In this document: positions 8,546-16,478 of the stretch, one piece after another
How positions within the stretch are numbered: the stretch's first letter is position 1
Layout of the letters: the number at the start of each line of letters is the position of its first letter
Source of the DNA: Kitasatospora sp. MAA19
GTDB lineage: Bacteria > Actinomycetota > Actinomycetes > Streptomycetales > Streptomycetaceae
Assembly: GCF_029894125.1 (NCBI RefSeq)
Contig: NZ_JARXYZ010000011.1
Location: 186,001 to 250,000, forward strand
DNA: 64,000 nucleotides
Direction: 5' to 3'
Position numbers and translations under genes: made by a program
Notes under the pieces: model-generated
Databases searched by the model: none
What the model saw: the letters and a program-made list of their open reading frames with translations, nothing else
What the model was told of the DNA's origin: nothing

Positions 8546-8585
8546 GCGCCGTCTTGTCGTCACCGGGTACGACGCGCTCGTCCGG
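8546..8585 (-). promoter_or_regulatory. Guanidine-III riboswitch (ykkC-III)
   Basis: Read on the minus strand, this 40-nt element begins CCGGACGAG, continues through GTACCCGGT and ends GACAAGACGGCGC, all hallmark blocks of the ykkC-III class as I remember its consensus. The pseudoknot pairing is kept: GCGTCGT pairs with ACGGCGC over 7 bp including one G-U, and the two CCGG blocks pair with each other. Directly downstream a hairpin (stem CAGCGGC/GCCGCTG) precedes the GGAGG of sugE, a plausible expression platform acting on ribosome access. Ligand binding should raise sugE expression. Confidence 0.92.
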
Positions 8586-8693
8586 GGTGGCCGGACACCG
8601 GCCACCTGGCTCCGACGGTAACACAGGTTGCCATACAGAATTTACATTCCGCCGTTGACGGCCCCCCACGTATTCCGCCACTATGAATTCACT

Positions 8694-8765
8694 GGCCGTG
8701 TGCCCGAGTGGCTTAGGGAACCGTCTGCAAAGCGGTGTACACGGGTTCGATTCCCGTCATGGCCT
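8694..8765 (+). tRNA. tRNA-Cys (anticodon GCA)
   Basis: 72 nt without encoded CCA. The acceptor stem GGCCGTG/CATGGCC pairs over 7 bp (one G-U). The anticodon loop CTGCAAA has GCA at 8727-8729, and the T arm contains GGGTTCGATTCCC. A long hairpin follows at 8777-8813. No integrase or duplicated 3' end suggests it is not occupied by an element here. Confidence 0.96.
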
Positions 8766-8776
8766 CACTGGAAAAA

Positions 8777-8813
8777 GGAATTGCCGGTCGACATTCCGTC
8801 GATCGGCAATTCC
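8777..8813. terminator. Bidirectional hairpin between tRNA-Cys and the molybdenum hydroxylase operon
   Basis: A 16-bp stem (GGAATTGCCGGTCGAC with its complement, one G-U) and a 5-nt loop, followed by TTTT on the plus strand. It should end tRNA-Cys transcription and, in the other direction, the operon whose last stop is at 8864. Confidence 0.85.
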
Positions 8814-8863
8814 TTTTCAGGCGTTTCCGGGGCGGTCGGCGCAAAGCCGCCCGCCCCGGTCCG

Positions 8864-11191
8864 TCAGACCGCGACCGCGTCCTCCGGCCGGATCGGCAGC
8901 CGGCCGACCGGCAGTCCGGTGGCGGCCCGGACGGCGGCGGCGACGGCCGCCGGGGCGACCACCGCGGGGACGGCGCTGACCGCCTTGGCGCCGAAGGTGG
9001 CGACCACGTCCCGCTCCTCCAGCAGGGCGGCGATCCGCACCTCCGGGGTGTCCAGGGCGGTGGGCAGCCGGTAGCCGGTGAGCGAGGGGTTCTGCAGCAC
9101 GCCGCCCTCGGTGCGCAGGTCCTCCAGCAGGGCCAGGCCGACACCCTGGGCCACGCCCGCCTCGATCCGGTCCTCGATCTGTCGCGGGTTCAGCGCCCGG
9201 CCGACGTCCTGGGCGACCGTCATCTCGACCACCCGGACGGCGCCCAGCTCGATGTCCACGTCCACCACCGCGCGCATCGCGCAGAACGCGATGGACACGA
9301 AGGCGTCGCCCTGCCCGGACTCGTCCAGCGGCTCGGTGGGGTGCGGGCGGCACTGCGCGGTCGCCCAGAGCTCCTTGCCCTCCAGCGCCTCGGCGACCGG
9401 CATGCCGAGCACCCCGTCGTACGAGGTGATCTTGCCGTCGGCGATCTGCAGCAGTTCCACCGACATCCCGAAGTTGGCGGCGATCGGCTGCAGCAGCTGG
9501 TGGCGCACCATCAGCGCGGCGCGCTCGACGGCGCCGCCGGAGACCCAGGTGTGCCGTCCACGGGCGGAGGGCCCGGCGATCGACTGGTCGCTGTCGGCCG
9601 GCGCGATGTACACCTCGCTGACGCCCAGCACGGTCTGCACGATCTGCCGGGCCAGCGTGGCGAAGCCCTGCCCGGAGTCGACGGCCGCGCAGATCACCGT
9701 GGCGTGGTCGCCACTGACCCGCACGGTGGCCGTGGAGACCTCGTCCTCGCCCTCGGCGCCGAGCATGTGCACCATGCCGACGGCGTAGCCGATCCCGCGC
9801 CGCACCGCCGCCGGATCGCCGGCGCCGCCGGGCCCGCCCGGCAGCAGCCACTCGGCGTCCGGGTCGTCCACCGGCAGGGCCGGCAGCGGCTCGGCCGCGA
9901 CGGCCTCCAGCAGCGCGCCCACCGGCGCCGGGCAGGTGACGGCCTGTCCGGTGGGCATCGGGTCGCCGGTGGCCATCGCGTTGCGGCGGCGGATCTCCAC
10001 CGGGTCCACGCCGAGCCGGGCGGCCAGCTGGTCCAGCTGCGACTCGTAGGCGAAACAGGCCTGCAGTGCGCCCTCGCCGCGCATCCGCCCGGCCGGTGGG
10101 TTGTTGGTGCGCACCGCCCAGGCGTCCACGAAGACGTTCGGGCAGACGTACGGGCCGACCGAGAAGGCGGTGGCGGCGGCCAGCGCCTCGGCGGAGACGT
10201 CCGCGTACGCGCCGCCGTCCAGCAGGATCTGCGCCTCGACCTTCACCAGGGTGCCCTCGGCGTCGGCGTGGTGGCGGTAGCGCAGGAGCGCGGGGTGGCG
10301 CGAGGTGTGGGTCTGGAAGGACTCCTCGCGGGTGAGGGTCATCTTCACCGGGCGACCGGTGCGCAGCGCCAGCAGCGCCAGGGTGACCTGGAAGGAGATG
10401 TCCTCGCGGTCGGTGGTCGCGCCGGGCACGCCGGTGACCACCAGCCGGACCCGGTCGGGCTCCAGGCCGAGGCAGGCGGCGGTGCGGTCGCGGTCCCCGT
10501 GCGGATCGGTGGAGGACAGGTGCAGTTCGACGCCGCCGTCCGGGCGCGGCACGGCCAGCCCGGCCTCGGCGCCGAGCGGGGCCGGGTCCTGCCGGCCGAC
10601 CTGGTAGAGGCCCTCGACGACGATCTCGCCGACCGCGTCCGGGTCCCCGGTGCGCAGCGGCAGGTGGCGGAACAGGTTGCCGTCCGGGTGCAGCGCCGGG
10701 GCGGTGAAGGCCTGCTCGGGGTCGGTGACGGCCTCCAGCGGCTCGTAGTCGACCGCGATCAGGCCGACCGCCAGCCGGGCGGTGTCGGGGTGGTCGGCGG
10801 CCACCGCGGCGATCGGCTCGCCGTGGTGGCGCACCACGCCCGCGGCCAGCACCGGCCGGTCGGCGACGATCGGCCCGGCCGGGGCGCCGTCCGGGCCGCC
10901 GTCCGGGCCGGGCGGCAGGTCCGCGGCGGTGACCACGGCGTGCACTCCGGGCAGCGCGAGCGCGGCCGAGGTGTCGATGCCCCGGATCCGGGCGTGCGGG
11001 TGCGGCGAGCGCAGCACCGCGCCCCAGAGCAGCCCTTCGGCCCACAGGTCGGCCGCGTACGGGTAGATGCCGAGCGCCTTGGGCAGCGCGTCGCTGCGCA
11101 GCGGTGAGCTGCCCAGGCCGAACGGCTCCGGTGCGCCGCCCTCGCCGCCGTCCTGCTGGAGTGCTGCGCCGATGTCGGTAGGCGACGTCAT
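8864..11191 (-). CDS. Molybdenum hydroxylase, molybdopterin-binding large subunit (xanthine dehydrogenase/CoxL-like)
   Basis: 775 residues. The N-terminal part (KALGIYPYAADLW, RSPHPHARI) is the a/b hammerhead domain; the remainder is the Mo-cofactor domain, with RMRGEGALQACFAYESQLD in the conserved RGFG-like region and VDSGQGFATLARQIVQTVLG in a cofactor-contacting loop. The late GVGLALLEDLRTEGG is typical of the C-terminus. With the two upstream subunits it should form a heterotrimeric oxidoreductase of the purine/aldehyde/CO type; the substrate cannot be read from sequence, and the active-site loop is not the CO-dehydrogenase CSFR type. The ATG at 11191 overlaps the stop of the Fe-S gene (ATGA), so it was chosen over any upstream reading. 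Last gene of the operon. Confidence 0.88.
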   Translation of the reverse strand: MTSPTDIGAALQQDGGEGGAPEPFGLGSSPLRSDALPKALGIYPYAADLWAEGLLWGAVLRSPHPHARIRGIDTSAALALPGVHAVVTAADLPPGPDGGPDGAPAGPIVADRPVLAAGVVRHHGEPIAAVAADHPDTARLAVGLIAVDYEPLEAVTDPEQAFTAPALHPDGNLFRHLPLRTGDPDAVGEIVVEGLYQVGRQDPAPLGAEAGLAVPRPDGGVELHLSSTDPHGDRDRTAACLGLEPDRVRLVVTGVPGATTDREDISFQVTLALLALRTGRPVKMTLTREESFQTHTSRHPALLRYRHHADAEGTLVKVEAQILLDGGAYADVSAEALAAATAFSVGPYVCPNVFVDAWAVRTNNPPAGRMRGEGALQACFAYESQLDQLAARLGVDPVEIRRRNAMATGDPMPTGQAVTCPAPVGALLEAVAAEPLPALPVDDPDAEWLLPGGPGGAGDPAAVRRGIGYAVGMVHMLGAEGEDEVSTATVRVSGDHATVICAAVDSGQGFATLARQIVQTVLGVSEVYIAPADSDQSIAGPSARGRHTWVSGGAVERAALMVRHQLLQPIAANFGMSVELLQIADGKITSYDGVLGMPVAEALEGKELWATAQCRPHPTEPLDESGQGDAFVSIAFCAMRAVVDVDIELGAVRVVEMTVAQDVGRALNPRQIEDRIEAGVAQGVGLALLEDLRTEGGVLQNPSLTGYRLPTALDTPEVRIAALLEERDVVATFGAKAVSAVPAVVAPAAVAAAVRAATGLPVGRLPIRPEDAVAV

Positions 11192-12351
11192 GATGCGTGG
11201 TCGTCCTCGGTGAGCCGGATGCCGTGGGCGGGGGTGGCGCCGTACGGGACGCCGGCCGGGGCGGTGCCCTCGGCCGGGGCGCCGTGCGGGGGCGTGGCGA
11301 CGTACGGCGTGCCGTGCGGGGGCGTGCCGTCGAAGGCGGTGCCCGGCAGGGGCGTGCCGTGCGCGGGGGTGGGCTGGTAGACCGGGGCGTCGTCGTACCC
11401 GGTGTCGTAGCCGCTCTGCTGCGGGTAGCCGCCGGGCACGTAGGTGCCGTGGGCGGGGGTGCCCTGGTACGGCTGCTCGGGGTAGCCCTGCGGCGGGTAG
11501 TACACCTGGTCGTCGGCGGTCTGGGCGGGGATGCCCTGGACCGGCGTCAGGACGGCGGTGTCGTACACGCCGCTGTCGTAGCCGCCCGGCCCGTCGCCGT
11601 ACGGCTCCCCGGCGCCCGCCGGGGTCTGCTCGGCGGGCGGCTGCGGGACGTGCTCGATCCAGGCGTCGGCGTCGGTGTAGACCGGCGGTTCGACGGCGGC
11701 CGCGGGTTCGGCGGCCGGCTCCTCGGCGGGGCGGTCGGCGGCGGGCTGGTCGGCGGCCGCGGCCTGCTCGGCCTGCTCGGCGGTCTCCTCCGCCTCCTCG
11801 ACGTCCGAGGCGCGCCCGTCCGCGATGCTCTGGACGGCGGCCAGCACGCCCCGGTAGCCGGTGCAGCGGCAGAGGTTGCCGCAGAGCGCCTGGCGGGCCT
11901 CGACCTCGGTCGGGCGGTGGTTGCGCTGGAGCAGGTCGTGCACGGCCATCGCCATGCCGGGGGTGCAGTAGCCGCACTGCACCGCGCCGGACTCGGCCAG
12001 CGCCTGCTGGACGTCGCTCGCGCCGCCGGCGGCCGACAGGCCCTCGACGGTGTTGATCTCGCTGTCGGCGGCCAGGGCGGCGGGCACCAGGCAGCCGGCC
12101 ACCAGCTGGCCGTCCACCTGCACCGAGCAGGCCCCGCACTCGCCCTGCTCGCAGCCGTCCTTGGCGCCGGCCAGGCCGAGCCGCTCGCGCAGCACGTAGA
12201 GCAGGCTCTCGCCGATCCAGGCGTCGGTGACGGGCCGTTCGAAACCGTTGACCCGCAAGGTGTACGAGGCGCACGGGCGCAGCTCGCGGCTGACCTGCGG
12301 GGTGAGGCCGAGCGGGTCGGCGTCGAGGGTCTCGTTGGGGTCTGTGGTCAC
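11188..12351 (-). CDS. Molybdenum hydroxylase 2Fe-2S subunit with long repetitive C-terminal tail
   Basis: 387 residues from the GTG that overlaps the FAD-subunit stop by 4 bp (12348-12351). Residues 1-183 are an ordinary two-cluster ferredoxin-type subunit: CEQGECGACSVQ with a later C87 for the plant-type cluster, then CGYCTPGM (C126, C129) and CGNLCRCTGY (C161, C163) for the second cluster. Electrons would pass from the Mo centre to FAD through it. Known subunits are about 160-200 residues. Here a further ~200 residues follow: an Ala/Glu/Pro-rich part, then a Pro/Gly/Tyr/Thr-rich part with five copies of a TPxHG-like unit. The tail has no recognisable fold and its role is unknown. Confidence 0.88.
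   Translation of the reverse strand: MTTDPNETLDADPLGLTPQVSRELRPCASYTLRVNGFERPVTDAWIGESLLYVLRERLGLAGAKDGCEQGECGACSVQVDGQLVAGCLVPAALAADSEINTVEGLSAAGGASDVQQALAESGAVQCGYCTPGMAMAVHDLLQRNHRPTEVEARQALCGNLCRCTGYRGVLAAVQSIADGRASDVEEAEETAEQAEQAAAADQPAADRPAEEPAAEPAAAVEPPVYTDADAWIEHVPQPPAEQTPAGAGEPYGDGPGGYDSGVYDTAVLTPVQGIPAQTADDQVYYPPQGYPEQPYQGTPAHGTYVPGGYPQQSGYDTGYDDAPVYQPTPAHGTPLPGTAFDGTPPHGTPYVATPPHGAPAEGTAPAGVPYGATPAHGIRLTEDDHAS
11221..11463 (-). repeat. Degenerate repeats encoding TP(A/P)HG units in the Fe-S subunit tail
   Basis: The region encodes five spaced copies: GTPAHGTYVP, PTPAHGTPLP, GTPPHGTPYV, ATPPHGAPAE and ATPAHGIRLT, the last ten residues before the C-terminus TEDDHAS. At DNA level the units share a core like GCCGTG(C/G)GGGGGCGT on the plus strand, so unequal recombination could change copy number. 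Confidence 0.75.
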
Positions 12352-13229
12352 TTCAGCGCCCTTCCCAGTGCCCGTCGGGCCAGCACCGATACGGTACGCC
12401 GCAGCCGAACGGCGGCCGCGCTCGGCCCCTCGGTCACGGCCTCCCAGGCGCCTTCGGCGCCGTAGCTGTCGGGGACGCACGCGGCGGCCACGTACTCGCC
12501 GAAGGCGGCGGTCGCGGCCGGGTCGATCTCCCTGCTGCCGTCCCAGTCGATGCAGCCGGCCACCCAGGCCTCGGCCTCCAGCGGGCGCAGCGGCACCGGG
12601 GCGACGGCGCCGACCGCGCAGCGCACGGCGCGCCGGGCGGGGTCGAGGACCAGCGCGACGGAGGCGGTGGCGCGGGCCGGGCCGCTGCGGCCGGTGGCCT
12701 TGAGGAAGACCTGCGGGGCGTGCAGCAGCGGGACGCGCACCCAGGTGAGCAGTTCGCCGGGGCGCACCGGGTCGAGGCCGGTGAGCAGGTGACTGACCGG
12801 CACCTCCCGGCTGGCGCCGGCCCGGGCGAGGGTGACGCTGGCCTCCAGGGCGGTGAGCACCGGGAGGGTGTCGCCGGCCGGGGCGGCGGTGACGATGTTG
12901 CCGCCGAGGGTGCCGACGTTGCGGACCTGCGGCGGGCCGGCCGTGCGGGCGGCGTCCGCGAGCGCGGGGATCAGCGCGGCGAAGTCGGGGCGGTCCATCC
13001 GGGCGTGGGTGAGTCCGGCGCCGAGGACGGCGGTGCCGCCGTCCTCGTAGCGCCAGCCGCGCAGTTCGGTGATCCGGCCGAGGCCGACCAGGGCGGCGGG
13101 GCGCAGCCGCCCGGCGTTGACGGCCTCCATCAGGTCGGTGGCTCCGGCCACCGGTACCGCGGCCGGGGTGGCGGCCAGCGCGTCGACGGCCTCGTCGAGG
13201 GAGGCCGGCAGCATGATCGTCCGGTTCAC
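12348..13229 (-). CDS. Molybdenum hydroxylase FAD-binding subunit (CoxM/XdhB-like)
   Basis: 293 residues from the GTG at 13229 (VNRTIMLPASLDEAVDAL), close to the ~290 usual for the family; reading could extend to 13379 but the extra residues do not look like this family. AAVPVAGATDLMEAVNAG and RNVGTLGGNIVTAAPAGD are the two FAD-binding loops; HAPQVFLKATGRSGPARA is a later conserved block. It accepts electrons from the Fe-S subunit and passes them to NAD+ or another acceptor. First gene of the three-gene operon FAD subunit - Fe-S subunit - Mo subunit, each joined by a 4-bp overlap. The palindrome cluster at 13416-13470 lies about 190 bp upstream. Confidence 0.88.
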   Translation of the reverse strand: MNRTIMLPASLDEAVDALAATPAAVPVAGATDLMEAVNAGRLRPAALVGLGRITELRGWRYEDGGTAVLGAGLTHARMDRPDFAALIPALADAARTAGPPQVRNVGTLGGNIVTAAPAGDTLPVLTALEASVTLARAGASREVPVSHLLTGLDPVRPGELLTWVRVPLLHAPQVFLKATGRSGPARATASVALVLDPARRAVRCAVGAVAPVPLRPLEAEAWVAGCIDWDGSREIDPAATAAFGEYVAAACVPDSYGAEGAWEAVTEGPSAAAVRLRRTVSVLARRALGRALK

Positions 13230-13415
13230 CTGGGTCCCACCGTGCTCCACTTGCTCATCGATCGCCTGCCGCCCGCGGCCTTCGGCCGTGGTGTCCGCGT
13301 CAGCAGCCCGGCCTGGCCCGTAGGGTACGGGCGATCGGGCCGGGTTGGGCAACTCTGGCACACAATGCTCGATGATCATTTCGGGGTCGGTGAACGGGAC
13401 TGCCCGATTGGGACG

Positions 13416-13470
13416 GATACCGGGCGGTATCTGCCCCGACCCGAATCGGGCCAGGGCAGATGTTCATCTG
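13416..13470. promoter_or_regulatory. Cluster of interleaved palindromes between the GH20 gene and the molybdenum hydroxylase operon
   Basis: Within 55 bp: GATACCG-GG-CGGTATC (13416-13431); ATCTGCCC and GGGCAGAT (13429-13436, 13454-13461) enclosing CCCGAATCGGG (13440-13450); and CAGATG-TT-CATCTG (13457-13470). The stretch lies downstream of the GH20 stop (13525) and upstream of the hydroxylase operon. The nested pair could act as the GH20 terminator and the outer two as operators. No other feature was seen in the 295-bp gap 13230-13524. Confidence 0.5.
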
Positions 13471-13524
13471 TTCTTGACGTCGGATGACCACTCAGAAGTT
13501 CCCGGGACGTGACAACCGCCGCAC

Positions 13525-15135
13525 TCAGCGCACCGGCGGCGGGCCCTCGATCGGCCGGCCGGCCACGCCGGGCCGGCGCTGCCAGGGGTGCGGACCGTCG
13601 GCCGGGCGGTACTCGACACCGAGCGCGTCCAGCACCTTCAGGTGCGTCTCCAGCCGGCGCTCGAAGCCCGCGTAGTCGCGCTCGGCCGGCTCGGTGGGCA
13701 GATCGGACCAGGCGACCTCGGCGAAGGCCACCAACCGGGGGAAGGCCCGGTAGTCGATGTCGCGGGCGCTGTCCATGAACTCGCTCCACAGGTTGGCCTG
13801 GGTGCCGATCACGTGCCGGGCGGCGGTCTCGTCCAGCTGCCCGGGCACCGGCTCGAAGCGGTAGACGTCCTCCAGCGTGCGCACGAAGCCGACCGGGATC
13901 GGCTCGTCGGGGCCGTCGGCCTGCCGGTGGTCGAAGTAAACGTGCTGCTCGGGGCACATCACCACGTCGTGCCCGGCCTCGGCGGCGGCCATCCCGCCGC
14001 CGAACCCGCGCCAGGAGGAGACGGCCGCGCGCGGGGCCAGCCCGCCCTCCAGGATCTCGTCCCAGCCGATCAGCCGGCGGCCGCGCTCGGCCAGCCAGCG
14101 GTCGAAGTGCCGGATCACGAAGCTCTGCAGCTCGTCCTCGTTGGCCAGGCCGAGCTCGCGGATCCGCGCCTGGGCGGCCGCGCTGTCCTTCCACTGCTCC
14201 TTGGGGCACTCGTCGCCGCCGAGGTGGATGAACTCGGACGGGAAGAGCTCCAGGACCTCCTCCAGCACCCCCTCGAAGAACCGCAGGGTGTCCTCGGAGG
14301 CGTTGAGCACGTTGTGGCTCACCCCCCAGTCCGTCCAGACGCCGAGCGCGGCGGTGTCCGCCACGTCGGTGTTGCCCAGCTCGGGGTAGGCGGCGACGGC
14401 GGCCTGAGTGTGCCCGGGCAGGTCGATCTCCGGGACGACGGTGACCCCGCGCGCGGCCGCGTAGGCGACGATCTCGCGCAGGTCGTCCTGGGTGTAGTAG
14501 CCGCCGTGCGGGCGGTCGTCGCGGCGCTGGCCGGCCCGGTAGCCGACCATCGAGCGGTCCCGCCAGGCGCCGCGCTCGGTCAGGCCCGGGTAGCGCTTGA
14601 TCTCCACCCGCCAGCCCTGGTCGTCGGTCAGGTGCAGGTGCAGCACGTTGAGCTTGTGCGCGGCCAGCAGGTCGACGAAGCGCAGCACGTCCGACTTGGG
14701 CAGGAAGTGCCGGGCGACGTCGAGCAGCGCGCCGCGCCAGCCGAACCGGGGGGCGTCCGCGATGTCCGCGCCGGGCAGCACCCAGCCGGTGCGGCGCAGC
14801 GGGGAGCGGCGGTAGGCGTCCGGGCCGAGCAGCTGCCGCAGGGTCTGCGCGCCCCACAGCGCACCGGCCGGCCCGCCGGCGGCGATCAGGGCGTGGCCGG
14901 GGCGCACCGCGATCCGGTACGCCTCGGCGGCCAGCGCGTCGTCCTGGACCAGCTCGACGCCCGCACCCGGCCGGCCCGGGCCGAACGGCAGCCCGGTGGC
15001 CGCGGACAGCGCGGTGCGCAGCCACCGCTCGGCGTCGGCCAGCCCGGGCGGCGCGGTCAGCGTGGTGGTGGCGTCGAGGGGGAAGTCCTCGTCCGGGCGG
15101 CGGACGGCACTCGAAGGCACGGGAATGAGGTCCAT
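13525..15135 (-). CDS. Beta-N-acetylhexosaminidase, glycoside hydrolase family 20
   Basis: 536 residues from the ATG at 15135 (MDLIPVPSSAV). An N-terminal GH20b-type domain (about residues 1-125) is followed by the catalytic TIM barrel: RFGWRGALLDVARHF opens it, VLHLHLTDDQGWR follows, and FIHLGGDECP carries the catalytic Asp-Glu pair used in substrate-assisted hydrolysis. It releases terminal GlcNAc or GalNAc from chitin or peptidoglycan fragments. No signal peptide is evident, so it probably acts on imported disaccharides or muropeptides. A DasR-like operator lies 28 bp upstream of the start, tying it to GlcNAc-controlled metabolism. A hairpin 60-100 bp downstream may end its transcript. Confidence 0.93.
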   Translation of the reverse strand: MDLIPVPSSAVRRPDEDFPLDATTTLTAPPGLADAERWLRTALSAATGLPFGPGRPGAGVELVQDDALAAEAYRIAVRPGHALIAAGGPAGALWGAQTLRQLLGPDAYRRSPLRRTGWVLPGADIADAPRFGWRGALLDVARHFLPKSDVLRFVDLLAAHKLNVLHLHLTDDQGWRVEIKRYPGLTERGAWRDRSMVGYRAGQRRDDRPHGGYYTQDDLREIVAYAAARGVTVVPEIDLPGHTQAAVAAYPELGNTDVADTAALGVWTDWGVSHNVLNASEDTLRFFEGVLEEVLELFPSEFIHLGGDECPKEQWKDSAAAQARIRELGLANEDELQSFVIRHFDRWLAERGRRLIGWDEILEGGLAPRAAVSSWRGFGGGMAAAEAGHDVVMCPEQHVYFDHRQADGPDEPIPVGFVRTLEDVYRFEPVPGQLDETAARHVIGTQANLWSEFMDSARDIDYRAFPRLVAFAEVAWSDLPTEPAERDYAGFERRLETHLKVLDALGVEYRPADGPHPWQRRPGVAGRPIEGPPPVR

Positions 15136-15162
15136 TCCGACATCCTGCCCCCGCCCTGGACG

Positions 15163-15178
15163 ACTGGCATAGACCACT
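15163..15178. promoter_or_regulatory. DasR-responsive element (dre)-like site
   Basis: ACTGGCATAGACCACT matches the remembered dre consensus (ACTGGTCTAGACCACT) at 14 of 16 positions, the two differences being in the centre. It lies 28 bp upstream of the GH20 hexosaminidase start, the expected place for repression by the GntR-family regulator DasR, which is released by glucosamine phosphates. Confidence 0.8.
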
Positions 15179-15249
15179 TCGGAAACGCGGCAGTATGCAA
15201 AACGGCGCTGTGCACGACGACGCCGTGCACCTGCGCGGAGCGGCCGGTG

Positions 15250-15531
15250 CTACTTGTTGCCGTTGTCGTCCCCGCCCTGCGGCTTGCCGATGCCGTCGTA
15301 GATCTCCTTGCACATCGGGCAGACCGGGTACTTCTTCGGGTCGCGCCCGGGCACCCACACCTTGCCGCAGAGCGCCACCACGGGCGATCCGGAGAGCGCG
15401 CTCTCCATGATCTTGTCCTTCTGGACGTAGTGCGCGAAGCGCTCGTGGTCGCCGTCCCCGTGGGACACCTGCGGGACGGGCTCGACCAGGGTGCCGGTGC
15501 CGAGGCCGCGCTCGGGCTCAAGAGTGCTCAT
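15250..15531 (-). CDS. DUF3039 family protein
   Basis: 93 residues from the ATG at 15531. The core ALCGKVWVPGRDPKKYPVCPMCKE has a single Cys and a CPMC pair, giving a possible zinc-binding cysteine set, and the C-terminus is hydrophilic (GGDDNGNK). Small proteins of this family are widespread in actinobacteria next to hexosaminidase/YqgE/murA genes; function unknown. It lies between the GH20 gene and yqgE on the same strand, with 61 bp to the latter. An in-frame TTG three codons upstream is a less likely start. Confidence 0.85.
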   Translation of the reverse strand: MSTLEPERGLGTGTLVEPVPQVSHGDGDHERFAHYVQKDKIMESALSGSPVVALCGKVWVPGRDPKKYPVCPMCKEIYDGIGKPQGGDDNGNK

Positions 15532-15592
15532 AGGTGCCAAGTCTATGGGCGCCCCGCGAAACCCGGCCAGTGTCGCGCCGACGGGCCGTGCG

Positions 15593-16177
15593 TCAGTTCA
15601 GCGTCGGGTCGTCCGGGTAGGTCGCCAGCAGCGCGAGCGGGCCGCGCTGGCGGCGCAGCACCGAGCGCCACAGCCGCTCCGGCTCCGGGCTGGAGATGTC
15701 CCCCGGCTCGCAGTCCACCAGGTACCAGGCGCCGCTCTCCAGCTCCGTCTCCAGCTGGCCGGGCGACCAGCCGGCGTACCCGGCGAAGATCCGCAGCCCG
15801 CCCAGCTCGCCGGCCAGCACCTCGGGCGGCGCCTCCAGGTCCACCAGGCCGATCGCGCCGTGCACCCGCCGCCAGCCGAGCGGCTCGCCGGTGCCCGGCT
15901 CCCCCGGCGCCACGGCGAGGCCGAGCGCCGAGTCCAGCGCCACCGGCCCGCCCTGGAACACCACGGCGGGCTGCCCGACCAGCCGGCCCCAGCCGTCCAG
16001 CACGCTGCCCACCTCGACCGGCGTCGGCCGGTTGAGGACCACGCCGAGCGCCCCCTCGACGTCGTGGTCGAGGAGCAGCACCACCGCCCGGGCGAAGTTC
16101 GGATCGGTGAGCAGGGGCGTCGCGACGAGCAGACGGCCGGTGTGGGACCGTCCTGCGTGCGAATGGGCCGCCGTCAT
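15593..16177 (-). CDS. YqgE/AlgH family protein
   Basis: 194 residues from the ATG at 16177. RLLVATPLLTDPNFARAVV and DVEGALGVVLNRPTPVEVG are the family signature, and GYAGWSPGQLETELESGAWY and the C-terminal ALLATYPDDPTLN fit as well. Size is normal for the family (about 185-195). The family is conserved, structurally known and of undefined molecular function. It is divergent from murA across a 301-bp intergenic region. An ATG at 16186 would add three residues. Confidence 0.9.
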   Translation of the reverse strand: MTAAHSHAGRSHTGRLLVATPLLTDPNFARAVVLLLDHDVEGALGVVLNRPTPVEVGSVLDGWGRLVGQPAVVFQGGPVALDSALGLAVAPGEPGTGEPLGWRRVHGAIGLVDLEAPPEVLAGELGGLRIFAGYAGWSPGQLETELESGAWYLVDCEPGDISSPEPERLWRSVLRRQRGPLALLATYPDDPTLN

Positions 16178-16478
16178 GCCACACATGATCCCGCAGAACG
16201 GCCGGGGTCGGACACCGCAACGCTCGAAACTTCCACGCCCGACGAACACCCGTACGGCCCCTCCGGCGGGCGGGACCGGACCCGGAGAGAGCACCATCAC
16301 GGGAGAGGCTCACGGGAACCATCGGCACGCCCACTACCATCTACGGATGGTGGACGCCCTTTCTACGGTGCCGACTCGGTTTCGCCGGGGGCCCGAACGC
16401 GCCCGTACCAACCGGTCCACCACCGGCTCTCTACCGGAGCCCCTTCCCACTCCTCTGGCACCCCGGATTGCGAGAACG
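16178..16478. other. Divergent yqgE/murA intergenic region
   Basis: 301 bp without a supportable gene. It contains a 6-bp-arm inverted repeat ACCATC-TACG-GATGGT at 16336-16351, about 130 bp upstream of murA; TACCAT in the left arm could be a -10 hexamer for murA. Promoter assignment is a guess. Confidence 0.35.

Noticed and set aside
8694..8765. tRNA-Cys as an integration site of a mobile element
   Set aside because: No integrase, relaxase or duplicated tRNA 3' end lies within reach; the flanks are core genes.
8864..12274. A single 1136-residue fused molybdenum hydroxylase
   Set aside because: The upstream 360 codons are an out-of-frame reading of the Fe-S gene; the ATGA overlap at 11188-11191 marks the real start.
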